64,000 bases of DNA. Source: Aegilops tauschii subsp. strangulata. Taxonomy: Eukaryota; Streptophyta; Magnoliopsida; Poales; Poaceae. Below are positions 46,011-56,473 of the stretch, piece after piece; the first letter of the stretch is position 1; each line of letters begins with the position of its first letter. Where the stretch lies: positions 501,796,601 to 501,860,600 of the forward strand of contig NC_053035.3 in assembly GCF_002575655.3 (NCBI RefSeq). Direction: 5' to 3'. The position numbers and the translations under genes are program-made. The notes beneath the pieces were generated by a model that saw nothing but the letters and a program-made list of their open reading frames with translations, was not told where the DNA came from and did not search any database.

Positions 46011-46158
46011 TAGGTTAATTAGGTTCGTTAGATTAACAAGCTAGGTTAGAGCAAAAATTTATTTTAGAGCATTAGGTCAGAAGGGTTAGACAAATGGAGT
46101 TCCTTTGCAATTTAATTGGGTTATGTCCTAGGCAGAGAAGGGTTAGAGAAAATAATAT

Positions 46159-46173
46159 GTTTTTGTGTGTGTG

Positions 46174-46223
<50 letters not shown>

Positions 46224-46225
46224 GA
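46159..46225 (+). repeat. Compound microsatellite (TG)n(GA)n
   Basis: Dinucleotide run of TG (one CG interruption) followed by about six GA repeats. Confidence 0.95.
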
Positions 46226-46567
46226 ATAGCTAGAACAGAATTTGGATTCTGTCCTAGGTAGAGAAGTGTTTAGTGAGGTCATTTTGCAAAGGTTTTTTAT
46301 TTTTGAAAAGACCACTATTTTTCTAGGAAAAGAATTTAGGCAAGTTTTATTTTAAAGATGATCCCTTCCTAGAATTTTATTGTTGATTATATCTTTTCAT
46401 TGAAGTGGTCATGTTATATCTTTTCATTGAAGTGGTTCGATTGTGCCCAAGTGGCCTTTTGTTGTTTCCAGGGAATGAAGCCGAGTGGCCTATGTTTTGC
46501 CGGAATGTTGATTCATTTCCGTTCTGGCAAATTTCAGGTGCTCGATTTGTCCACTTTTTAGCAAAGG

Positions 46568-46600
46568 TCATGCCGAAATTTTCCGTGAATTTCGGCATGA
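46568..46600. repeat. Perfect 13-bp inverted repeat (hairpin)
   Basis: TCATGCCGAAATT and AATTTCGGCATGA flank a 7-base loop TTCCGTG. Confidence 0.85.
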
Positions 46601-46745
46601 CTTGTGCTACAAACTAGGACATATCGAGTGCCCGGGATTTGCCGCGCCGGGAAGGAATCAACGTTCCTGCAAAACATAAGCCTTTTTTGTCATTATTCAT
46701 TTTATTAGGTCTAGAATTAATTGACTAGATTTAATCGTAGGAAAC

Positions 46746-48170
46746 ATGGCTAGCAACGATGAAGCACATGGTTCTGGTGATTGTGACGACGTCTCCTAGG
46801 CGACAGCCGAATTTTTGAACCTTGCCGATGATCAACGGTTGTTCTTACTGGGCCCACGTGTCGCATCAGAGACTGAGACCGACATCCAGACCGGCGCTGA
46901 GACTGAGACCGACGCCGAGACCGGCACCAAGACTAGCGGAGCCAGTATAGAACCAAAAGCAAAGAGGCAACGGCGCCCAAACCAGCTCATGACTACTAGA
47001 CTCGTGGTCACGGAGGTGGACGATGGCAATTTTGAGCCAAAAGAGCTCGCGAAAGCGCTCGCATGCTACGGCAATCAAATAGGTTGCATCATACGGACAA
47101 CCGCCACCATCAACGATGAGAAACTAAAGAAGATATATAATATGAGGCCTTCCCTCCTAAGGAAGTTGCACCAGATATTCTTGTTCCCGGGCCGGGATGA
47201 AAAGGAATATAAAAATCCAGATAAAGACCAGGCAATGAAGAAGATATGGGCCAAGGAGGACGCGGAACATGGGGCGCCACCACCTCAGAAGCCGTGGTTA
47301 CGGCGGGAAGAGGTCCATATGGGCCAAGGAGGACGCGGAACGCGCAAGTCTGGGCATCCCAGACCTCTTGGCGGAGTTCACCGTCCCACAGGAGCGTGAC
47401 GTCCTCAGGGCCCGGTACCATTGGGACCTAGTCAAGAAGGTTTTCGAGACGGACCCGGTCACGACGGAGTTCATGAGACTACTGGTAATTTTAGTTTCTG
47501 ATCAATTCGACTGCATGTTTAGTCATATTTGTAAACGATCCTTGTTCCTTTTGCAGAGAGAGCAGCACAGGATTGCGGCCAAAAGCGGCTCGCCGTCTGA
47601 GGCATTGGCGACGCCCAAGTGGGACACCCCATTCAACCGGGCATTGAACATACTGAAAGGACTCTCGGTGGACACTCGGCCGTCGTATGGACGCGTGCAT
47701 GGTGTCGAAGACGGCGCCACATGGAAGAAGTACTACCGTGAGACCACGGAGGAGAGAAAGGAAAGACGGAGGTTAATTGAAGAAAACATCGACAAGAAGG
47801 TTGAGATTGCGGTTGAGAACAAATCAGCTGAGACAATCGCAACAGCGGTAGCTGCCGCAAAACAGGCGATTGCAGATATGTCTGGTGTCTTGGTTCCGGC
47901 CGTTGTTCCTTGGAGCAGGCAAAATCCAGAAAAAATGCGGCGGACTTTCCCCTTGCGGACTTCTTCGGGAGCAGCTCGACTAGCGGTGCACCAGCACCTG
48001 CACCTGCTCCTGCACCGGCTCCCGCACCAGCTCCTGCACCGGCTCCCGCACCTGCTCATAGCAGCCCGTCCTCCGTCTCGGACGTGCTCGGCGGTGCTTC
48101 ATCTTTGGCTTAGCTCGACGCCCTCACGGTATCTGTCACACCGGCCCTCTTCAATAAATGTATAATCTCC
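46746..48170 (+). pseudogene. CACTA J TNPA-like gene remnant
   Basis: Starts MASNDEAHGSGD at 46746, with an in-frame TAG at about 46797. A Thr/Glu-rich stretch (SETETDIQTGAETETDAETG) is followed by basic KAKRQRRPNQ and a region (IIRTTATINDEKLKKIY) like the DNA-binding accessory proteins of CACTA elements. A partial 73-bp duplication at 47244-47341 shifts the frame. In the other frame it continues (DLLAEFTVPQERDVLRAR), an intron with GT/AG sites at about 47486-47556 is plausible, then LKGLSVDTRPSYGRVHG and a coiled-coil-like EERKERRRLIEENIDKK. A Pro-Ala repeat (47985-48057) lies near the end. TNPA binds subterminal repeats in the known En/Spm system; that role here is inferred. Confidence 0.65.
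47985..48057 (+). repeat. Pro-Ala coding minisatellite
   Basis: CCTGCACC / CCGGCTCC / CCAGCTCC units, about eleven Pro-Ala codon pairs in the TNPA-like gene. Confidence 0.8.
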
Positions 48171-48457
48171 CGTTTCTGTTGCCTTTCGGATGTCTCACGT
48201 CGCAGACATGTCTTTGCAGGCCTACGTAACCCCGTGCACCATTTTGCACACCATCGGCGACCAGAAGGTGGACGTGGGGAAGGCGACGATAATGAAGCCG
48301 AAGGAACCATTGTCCCACAGCCGGCCGATCCCCCCTGACGTCTTCAAGGTTTCCGTGGCCAGTGTCAAACCGGGCCACGAGAATTTGGCTCCTCCGGTAC
48401 TAGGAGGATGACGACGAGACCCCGCGACGGCTTGGTGATTGCAATGGGTGGGCCCTG

Positions 48458-50019
48458 TTGTGGCCAAAGAGTCTGCGTCGTCTGGAGGCGGCCGGGAGCA
48501 CACCCACGAGCACGCAGCCTCAGCAAGGTATGAACATCAACACCCCACCTACCCAATTAGCGTCGGCTGTCATGCTGGGTGATAGCGGACGGGGTGAGGA
48601 AGAGGCTCCATTAGTCGCTGACGAGGTCGCCATAGATGAGGATGAGGATGACGATGGCACTCAACAGTATCTCAATACTGGCGCCTATGATGAGTACTCA
48701 GGGTTTGAGTGTCATGAGTTGGTGCCTGAATTGCCGCCTCCGGAGGCTGAACATATTAAAGACGACCTTCCGATAGCAAAGAAGCATAGGAAGAGACCAA
48801 GGAAAGGCAACAAAACTGCTTCTATGATCCAGCCGCCTCCGTAGCCTTGGGTTCAAGACCGTATAACTATCCCCGGTGCGGCAAAATGGCATATCCCTGG
48901 TGAACCAATCCTACCTAAGGCAGCGGTAGAGGCCACACACGGCGATCTAAGGAGACTTCATGACGATGTGCTGCGGAGAGAGAAAAGCCTCATCGCCTCG
49001 GAAAATCCAGGATACTCACTCTACGTGGTTAACGTGCCGTGGCAAAGGTCGTACGTCCACACATTCCCCGCGGAGAAGTTCTTCCTTTGATTCGATTAAA
49101 TCTTCGACATGTTTCACTTGAAGAAGCTGGATTTTACGTTTGTCCGCCTTTATGCCTTGTACATGAACTACATCATCGGGATTGAGCAGATGCCTTATAT
49201 CTGTGTCGCTGACCCGTACTTCATGCACGAGGGCTTCTTGGGAGTCTGTGCAAAGCACCGTGAATACGCGAGGGACTACATCCTCGATTTCATGGTCGCC
49301 AACAAGGACAAGGAGACGATTCTCGTGCCTTATCATCCCATGTAAGTCATCGTGCGGATATCCTTCCTTCGATTTCAATCATTCATTTGCACGGTGGAGG
49401 CTAATTAATTTGAGGTGTATTTATTTTGCGCAGCGGCGGTCACGCCGTCCTCATCATCCTTTACCCCCGATACTCCCACGCTCTTCACTTGGACTCGTCG
49501 AAGAACATGAACAAAAAGGATTACACCCACATCAAATCTGTTCTCCACAGTGCTATCTTTTTCTACGGCGTACGGGGTGGATAGATCAAGACCAAGAAGA
49601 AAAGGGACGGCAGGCCCGCCTTCAGCCATAAGACTGACTTCTGCTGCATCCAGCAACCGAGTGATACTCTTAGTGATGGATTCTATGTCCAACACCACAT
49701 GCTGGAGTGCAGACGGGATCAGCAGAACCTTCGCATGTCACCTACAGCCGGCGATGCCCATATTATGCAATGGGCAAAGAACATAGGAGATATCCCGGAT
49801 CATCGACTTCGAGCTGAGTTCTATCACATCCAGCGTGAACTTGCCCAAGTCATCACGAAGGAGGTCCTCTAAAAAACAGGTCTGTTCTACGAGGAAGGGC
49901 ATATGTCGCGGGAAGACGTCCGAACACGCGTAGCCTTTCGGTGTCTCGACCTGAAGCCTTTCACTAAGCTTGGGGACTATCTCCCTGACTTGGATGGATG
50001 GCACGACATGTTGGAGTGA
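48458..50019 (+). pseudogene. CACTA J Ulp1/C48 peptidase-like gene remnant
   Basis: The N-terminal part is acidic (DEDEDDDGTQQ). The catalytic-like region reads FIDPYFMHEG-type text, then GGHAVLIILYPRYSHALHLDSS and FSHKTDFCCIQQPSDTLSDGFYVQHHM. This is the layout of the Ulp1-like (SUMO protease, C48) domain often captured by plant CACTA and MULE elements: His, Asp, Gln, then Cys followed by GFYV. Here the residue before GFYV is Asp, where Cys is expected, so protease activity is unlikely. In-frame stops lie at about 48842, 49088 and 49097, 49582 and 49870; an intron (GT at about 49343, AG at about 49433) fits. Ends DWHDMLE and TGA. Confidence 0.7.
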
Positions 50020-50724
50020 TTGTCGATATATGACAATGTGTCCGTTTAGTCCATACTTTCTGTATGACGAAACTTTGAGTTATGCACAATGAAACTTTAT
50101 TTATGATGTAATTAAACCGTCCTCCTCGACTAGCGATGATCACTCTAGTTAGGGCATTTTGGCTACGATGAACTTTCTTATTTATGCTTATGATATGTTG
50201 CTTCTATTTTTGCCAAGTCTGTCTCTTTCTGTTGCTCAACTATATATGTTGCATATCATCGACTCATGTGACGATGCAGGTGCATAGATCATCGATGGCG
50301 AAGAAAGTCTACGCCAGGAGTATATGATAAGTGGCCGGAGTGTTAGGCCTAGGTGTACCGGTTTCTGGTTTCCGAGCGATAGCCAGTAGTTAGTTTAGGT
50401 TCACGCTAGTGCCAGAGAGGGATACGAACTCATGTACTACATAGTTCCGCTCTCACTCATAGTGATAGCTCTTCTCGCATATATCATTGTTTAGATGGAT
50501 GACGATGTAGTTGCAAGTAAACGAGACTTGTATCGCTGTTTTCGAGATGATAACGAGGGACCACTTTGTGTTGGATGATGATTATGACGATGACATGATT
50601 TGATGAGACTATTTGTATGTATATGCTATGATTACATTTGTATGTGTTTGATATGCTAAAGATTATTGTATAAAGCCTGTTCAAATACAAAACAAATATG
50701 CAGAAAAAATAGAAACTAATAACA
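50020..50724. other. CACTA J non-coding DNA
   Basis: About 700 bp after the last remnant, AT-rich, no ORF with recognisable homology. Confidence 0.6.
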
Positions 50725-50960
50725 CTAGCAGTAGCGAGGGGAATAAAGTTAGCAGTAGCGCTCTCTTACCAGTAGCGCGTCCTAGTTAAAAGCGCTGCAG
50801 CTATTACCAGCAGCGCATTGCACTAAAGCCCGCTACTACTAGCCATGTATAGCAGTTGTGTGGGTAAACACGCACTACTGATACATGTTAGCTATAGCGC
50901 CTTATCATTAGCGCGGCACCCCGCGCTACTGCTAGGCAAAATACCCACGCTACTGCTAGG
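50725..50960. repeat. CACTA J right subterminal repeats
   Basis: AGCAGTAGCG and GCGCTACTGC-type motifs in both orientations, mirroring the left end. Confidence 0.8.
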
Positions 50961-50979
50961 CTTTTCCCTAGTAGTGAGG

Positions 50980-51560
50980 GTGTATGTCTCAAAATATCAT
51001 TTACCTATGTTTTAAAAAACTTGAGCTCTGGCACCTCTGCAAATCACTGCTTCCCTCTACGAAGGAACTATCTATTTACTTTTATGTTGTGCCATCACCC
51101 TCTAAAATAAGCGCCAGAACCTGAGAGCACTGCTGTCATGTTGATGCATTGTGTGTAGCTAATGTTGGGTGCATCATGAGTGGATCTTTTCTACCGTGAA
51201 TTACAATGTTTAGTCGCTGCTTGAACTTTGGAGGTGCTCTACATTTATGTTTTTCGGTCTCAGAAAGGGCTAGCAACATACCATTATTGTCATATTATAT
51301 CATGGTTGTTTTGATAACATGTTGTTGTTCGAGATATCTTATTATTGCCCGCTAGCTGATTATGTCATTGATATGAGTTAATATAATTTTTACGAGTTAT
51401 TGTTGGCATGGTTAGTTATAATGTTGGCTGAAAACCTGGGTGCTGTTTAAGCTTATTTATGCAAACTGCAGCAAAAGAGTTCGTAAAAGTTTTTCTTTTT
51501 CACTTTCAGTTTATCAACTGAATTGCTTGAGGACAAGCAAAGGTTTAAGCTTGGGGGAGT
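50980..51560. other. Element E 3' non-coding DNA with polypurine-like tract
   Basis: About 580 bp, no gene. Ends GTTTAAGCTTGGGGGAGT immediately before the 3' LTR, a plausible plus-strand primer. Confidence 0.65.
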
Positions 51561-52974
51561 TGATACGTCTCCAACATATCTACTTTTCCTAACGCTTTTC
51601 CTCTTGTTTTGGACTCTAATTTGCATGACTTGAATTAAACTAACCCCGGAGTGACGCTGTTTTCAGCAGAACTACCATGGTGTTGTTTTTCTGCAAAATT
51701 AAAAGTTCTCAGAATGGAACGAAACTTTGTGAGGATTTTTATACAATAAAAGAGAACTTCTGGAGCCAAGAGCCACCGGAGAGGGGCACCTGGGTGGGCA
51801 CAACCCACCAGGGCGCGCCTGCCCTCCCAGGCGAGCTGAGGTGGGTTGTCCCCACCTGGTGGCCCCGCAGACCCTGAAACCGATGCTATAAAATCCTATT
51901 TTTCCAGAAAAAAATCAGGGAGAAAGAATTATCGCAATCCACGAGACGGAGCCGCCGTCACCTCCCGTTCTTCATCGAGAGGCCGGATCTGGAGTCCGTT
52001 TGGGGCTCCAGAGAGGGGGACCTTCGTTCTTCATCATCACCAACCCTTCTCCATCGCCAATTCCATGATCCTCCCCACCGGGAGTGAGTAATTCCTTCTT
52101 AGGCTCGCTGGTCGGTGAGGAGTTGGATGAGATTCATCATGTAATCGAGTTAGTTTTGTTAGGGCTTGATCCCTAGTATCCATTATGTTCTGAGATTGAT
52201 GTTGCTATAACTTTGCCATGCTTAATGCTTGTCACTTTGGGCCCGGGTGCCATGATTTCAAATCTGAACCGTTTATGTTATCACCATTATATCCATGTTA
52301 TAGATCCGATCTTGCAAGTTATAGTCACCTACTACGTGTTATGATCCGAGAACCCCGGAGTGACAATAGTCGGGACCACTCCTGGTGATGACCGTAGTTT
52401 GAGTAGTTCATGTATTCATCGTGTCTTAATGCTTTGTTTCGGTTCTCTATTGAAAGGAGGCCTTAATATCCCTTAGTTTCCAATATGGACCCCGCTACCA
52501 CGGGAGGGTAGGACAAAAGATGTCATGCAAGTTCTTTCCATTAGCATGTATGAATATTTACGGAATACATGCCTACATTATATTTATGAACTGGAGCTAG
52601 TGCCGTATCGCCCTAGGTTATGACTGTCACATGATGAATATCATCCAAGAAACTACCGATCCAATGCCTACGAATTTATCTTATATTGTTTCTGCTAAGT
52701 TACTACTGCTATCGTTACTGTTGCACTTGCTACAAAAATATTTCTATTACTGTTACCGTTACCATTGCTGCTGTCACTACTATCAAAACTATCATACTAC
52801 TTTGCTACTGATCACTTTGTTGCACATAATTAATCTCTAGGTGTGGTTGAATTGACAACTTAGCTGCTAATACTTACAAATATTCTTTGGCTCCCCTTGT
52901 GTCGAATCTAAAAATTTGGGTTGAATACTCTACCCTCGAAAACTGTTGCGATCCCCTATACTTGTGGGTAATCA
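51561..52974 (+). repeat. Element E, 3' LTR
   Basis: TGATACGTCTCCAACA to TGTGGGTAATCA, 1414 bp; closely matches 28976-30385 with scattered changes. Followed by TGTTG (52975-52979). Confidence 0.92.
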
Positions 52975-52979
52975 TGTTG

Positions 52980-53091
52980 CAAGTTTACTTGTAACAGAAG
53001 GTGAATCTAAAGCAGAGCTAGATGGCAGGTCCTTACCTCCCCTCGTCTTAAAGGGAAAAATCTTAGTCTTAGCATCCTTCAAATTCTTCAT
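52980..53091 (-). pseudogene. Element D gag, first ~37 codons
   Basis: Starts MKNLKDAKTKIF at 53091 and continues with the Gly/Ser-rich stretch up to the E insertion, resuming at 28975. Kept in frame in this part. Confidence 0.8.
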
Positions 53092-53141
53092 AGTGATAAA
53101 TTGAGAATAATCCCAAGTGACTCAACAAATATAGCTATGCT

Positions 53142-53158
53142 CCCCGGCAACGGCGCCA
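53142..53158 (-). promoter_or_regulatory. Element D primer binding site, tRNA-Asp type
   Basis: TGGCGCCGTTGCCGGGG on the minus strand, 11 bp inside the LTR; a full match to the tRNA-Asp 3' complement as I recall it. Confidence 0.85.
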
Positions 53159-53169
53159 GAAAAAGGTCT

Positions 53170-54567
53170 TGATAACCCACAAGTATAGGGGATCGCAATA
53201 GTTTTCGAGGGTAGAGTATTCAACCCAAATTTATAGATTCGATACAAGGGGAGCCAAAGAATATTTGTAAGTATTAGCAGCTGAGTTGTCAATTCAACCA
53301 CACCTGAGATTAATTATCTGTAGCAAAGTGATCAGCAGCAAAGTAGTATGATAGTTTTGAGAATAGTGACAGCAGCAATAGTAATGGTAACAGTGATTTT
53401 GCAGCAAGTGTAACAGTAACGATAGCAGTAGTGACTTAGCAAGAACAATATAGGATAATTTCATAGGCATTGGATCAGTAATTTGTTGGATGATATTTAT
53501 CATGTGACAGTCATACCCTAGGGCGATACGACACTAGCTCTAGTTCATAAATATAATGTAGGCATGTATTGCGTAAATAGTCATACGTGCTTATGGAAAG
53601 AACTTGCATGACATATTTTGTCCCACCCTCCCGTGGCGGCGGGGTCCTATTGGAAACTAAGGGATATTAAGGCCTCCTTTTAATAGAGAACCGGAACAAA
53701 GCATTAGCACACGGTGAATACATGAACTCCTCAAACTACGGTCATCACCGGGAGTGGTCCCGACTATTGTCACTCCGGGGTTGCCGGATCATAACACGTA
53801 GAATGTGACTATAACTTGCAAGATCGGATCTAGAACATGGATATAATGGTGATAACATGAACGGTTCAGATCTGAAATCATGGCACCCGGTCCCAAAGTG
53901 ACAAGCATTAAGCATGGCAAAGTCATAGCAACATCAATCTCAAAACATAGTGGATACTAGGGATCAAGCCCTAACAAAACTAACTCGATTACATGATGAA
54001 TCTCATCCAACTCCTCACCGACTAGCGAGCCTACGAAGGAATTACTCACTCCTGGTGGGGAGCATCATGGAATTGGCGATGGAGATGGGTTGGTGATGAC
54101 GAAGAACAAAGATCCCACTCTCCGGAGCCCCAAACGGACTCCAGATCTGGCCTCCCGATGAAGAACAGGAGGTGACGGCGGCTCCATCTCGTGGAACGTG
54201 ATAATTCTTTCTCCCTGATTTTTTCTCCAAAAATAGGATTTTATAGCGTCGGTTCTAGGGTCTGCGGGGCCACTAGGTGGGGACAACCCACCTGGGTGCG
54301 CCTGGGGGTGCAGGCGTGCCCTGGTGGGTTGTGCCCACCTAGTTGCCCCCTCGGGTGGCTCTTGGCTCCAGAAATTCTCTTATTTTGCATAAAAATTCCT
54401 CGCAAAGTTTCGTTCTATTCCGAGAACTTTTATTTCTGCACAAAAACAACACCATGGTAGTTCTGTTGAAAACAGCGTCAGTCCGGGGTTAGTTTCATTC
54501 AAATCATGCAAATTAGAGTCCAAAACAAGAGGAAAAACATTAGGAAGAGTAGATACGTTGGAGACGT
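53170..54567 (-). repeat. Element D, 5' LTR lacking its first four bases
   Basis: Inverse of E's LTRs, from TGATAACCCACAAG to CGTTGGAGACGT. E's copies end ...ACGTATCA in this orientation; D's outer end lacks ATCA and is followed directly by GGCCGAATATGAGG. Contains the same GC-rich palindrome (about 54270-54360). Confidence 0.88.
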
Positions 54568-54718
54568 GGCCGAATATGAGGAAAGGATAAAGCCTAAACG
54601 GAACTTCAAGATAAGAAGGTGTGGCTGTCAGGCTATGATAGGATTCAAGGTGCAAGATGATAGAAAATACGGGGTTGCAAATTATTTGAGAAAAAACACA
54701 AATCCGAAACGGAACTGA
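54568..54718 (+). pseudogene. FAR1/FHY3-like DNA-binding domain fragment
   Basis: A short open stretch reading AEYEERIKPKRNFKIRRCGC then QAMIGFKVQDDRKYGVANYL and a stop. The R-x-G-C-x-A-x-(I/L) run, then a hydrophilic turn (DDRKY) and hydrophobic V-A-N-Y strand, is the zinc-binding motif of the FAR1 domain, where an HNH-type His/Asn pair would follow (here NTN). FAR1 domains occur in FRS transcription factors and in the Mutator-like transposases they derive from. The fragment has no start of its own: the open frame is continuous only with D's LTR. Likely a decayed piece of an FRS gene or of a MULE. Short length limits confidence. Confidence 0.5.
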
Positions 54719-54911
54719 TGTGTTGTTGGAATAATTATCTGAAGTAATTTTGTGTGGAGTTGGTATAGTGGGAATCAATTCATTCAAGTCCATTTGTGCT
54801 TCTCTGCCATTTATGCACTTTGATTGTTCCAGTGCAAATTGGATCATATATAAGAAGTGAATTTGCCATGCTAAATATATGCATCAAGTTATGTAATCCT
54901 ATCAAAATAAC
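54719..54911. other. Unassigned AT-rich island
   Basis: About 190 bp that resemble none of the elements in this window. Contains TCATATATAAG at about 54844. Together with the preceding fragment it is the only stretch outside recognised repeats and may be older, lower-copy DNA. Confidence 0.5.
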
Positions 54912-55991
54912 TGATGTCTACTACACAACCTTATTCTTGTAGACGTTGTTGGGCCTCCAAGTGCAGAGGTTTGTAGGACAGTAGCAAATTTCCCACAAGT
55001 GGATGACCTAAGGTTTATCAATCCGTGGGAGGCGTAGGATGAAGATGGTCTCTCTCAAACAACCCTGCAACCAAATAACAAAGAGTCTCTTGTGTCCCCA
55101 ACACACCCAATACAATGGTGCACTAGTTCGGCGAAGAGATGGTGATACAAGTGCAATATGGATGGTAGATATAGGTTGTTGTAATCTGAAAATATAAAAA
55201 CAGCAAGGTAACAAGTGGTAAAAGTGAGCGTAAATGGTATTGCAATGCTTCTAAACAAGGCCTAGGGTTCATACTTTCACTAGTGCAAGTTCTCTCAACA
55301 ATGGTAACATAATTAGATCATATAACAATCCCTCAACATGCAACAAAGAGTCACTCCAAAGTCACTAATAGCGGAGAACAAACAAAGAGATTATTGTAGG
55401 GTATGAAACCACCTCAAAGTTATTCTTTCCGGTCAATCCATTGGGCTATTCCTATAAGTGTCACAAACAGCCCTAGAGTTCATAGTAAAATAACACCTTA
55501 AGACACAAATCAACCAAAACCCTAATGTCACCTAGATACTCCAATGTCACCTCAAGTATCTGTGGGTATGATTATACGATATGCATCACACAATCTCAGA
55601 TTCATCCATTCAACCAACACAAAGAACTTCAAAGAGTGCCCCAAAGTTTCTACCGGGGAGTCAAGACGAAAACGTGTGCCAACCCCTATGCATAGATTCC
55701 CGAGGTCACGAAACCCGCAAGTTGATCACCAAAACATACATCAAGTGAATCAATAGAATACCCCATTGTCACCACAGGTATCCCACGCAAGACATACATC
55801 AAGTGTTCTCAAATCCTTAAAGACTCAATCCGATAAGATAACTTCAAAGGGAAAACTCAATCCATTACAAGAAGATAGAGGGGGAGAAACATCATAAGAT
55901 CCAACTATAATAGCAAAGCTCGCGATACATCAAGATCGTGCCATATCAAGAACACGAGAGAGAGATCAAACACATACCTACTGGTACATAC
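54912..55991 (-). repeat. Element H LTR, first part (Gypsy, probable)
   Basis: Starts TGATGTCTACTACACAACC, then the GTAGACGTTGTTGGGCC and TTTATCAATCCGTGGGAGG stretches of a very common Triticeae LTR family. It runs to the G insertion point, with TSD CATAC at 55987-55991. A minus-strand TATA-like CCTATAAATCC lies in the second part (about 62978), so the LTR most likely reads leftward. No primer site or internal sequence is visible to its left. Confidence 0.75.
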
Positions 55992-56473
55992 TGTCGGTGT
56001 CAAAACCGGCGGATCTCGGGTAGGGGGTCCCGAACTGTGCGTCTAAGGATGATGGTAACAGGAGACAGGGGACACAATGTTTACCCAGGTTTGGGCCCTC
56101 TCTATGGAGGTAATACCCTACTTCCTGCTTGATTGATCTTGATGAATATAGGGGTTACAAGAGTTGATCTACCTCGAGATCATATGTTGAGGTCTAAACC
56201 CTAGAGGTATGATGAGTAATATCATAATGATCTATCGACTAGCCTGGCCTCGGCTTATATAACATACCAGAGGCCTAGGATAACAAGAGTCCTAGTCGAA
56301 TACGCCGGTGGAGAGGAGTCCTTGTCTTGATCACCAAGTCTTGTGGAATCTTCCTTGTGTATACATCGGCTGTCCGAACTGGCCCATGAGTAAACGGCCA
56401 TGGGGGGTCCTCGGCCCAATCCAACTGATCGGGAGATGACGTGGTGAGTACCCCCTAGTCCAGGACACCGTCA
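55992..56473 (-). repeat. Element G, 3' LTR (left)
   Basis: TGTCGGTGTCAAAACC to CAGGACACCGTCA, 482 bp; pairs with 62309-62789 with about 17 differences by eye. First and last parts match the LTRs of B and C; the middle differs. Confidence 0.92.

Larger units (their letters stand above)
44849..50976 (+). mobile_element. CACTA (En/Spm) transposon J, non-autonomous, 6.1 kb
   Basis: Right end ...AAGCCT... CCCTAGTAGTG and left end (A)ACTACTAGGGAAAA form the inverted terminal repeat CACTACTAGGGAAAA; the first C of the left end has become A. A 3-bp TSD AGG sits at 44846-44848 and 50977-50979, as expected for CACTA. Subterminal regions (44880-45440 and 50725-50960) carry many AGCAGTAGCGCG repeats in both orientations. 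Internally it has two damaged genes: a TNPA-like one (46746-48170) and a C48-protease-like one (48458-50019). No TNP2-type transposase was found, so movement would need a related element. Confidence 0.93.
28976..52974 (+). mobile_element. Element E: Athila-lineage Gypsy, gag-protease plus unknown ORF (24 kb with nested insertions)
   Basis: LTRs of 1410 and 1414 bp, tRNA-Asp primer site, gag-protease, a second ORF of unknown function, and a polypurine-like AAGCTTGGGGGAG directly before the 3' LTR. The TSD is GGTTG (28971-28975) and TGTTG (52975-52979), 4 of 5 matching. No RT, RNase H or integrase was found in the roughly 9 kb that remain after removing F (34171-42830) and CACTA J (44849-50976), so E is non-autonomous. 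Sabrina/WHAM-like; the name is tentative. Confidence 0.9.
27408..54567 (-). mobile_element. Element D: Athila-lineage Gypsy, truncated, split by E
   Basis: Pieces are the 5' LTR (53170-54567), primer site (53142-53158), gag start (52975-53091) and gag remainder (27408-28975). The distal part, including its 3' LTR, is gone at the junction with B. At the outer end the LTR lacks its terminal four bases (TGAT on the minus strand) and abuts the FAR1-like fragment. Both ends are thus abnormal and no TSD can be recognised. Same family as E but opposite direction. Confidence 0.8.

Noticed and set aside
54506..54718. FAR1-like ORF as a complete gene
   Set aside because: The first 20 codons are LTR sequence, the protein ends inside the domain, and there is no further part of an FRS protein.
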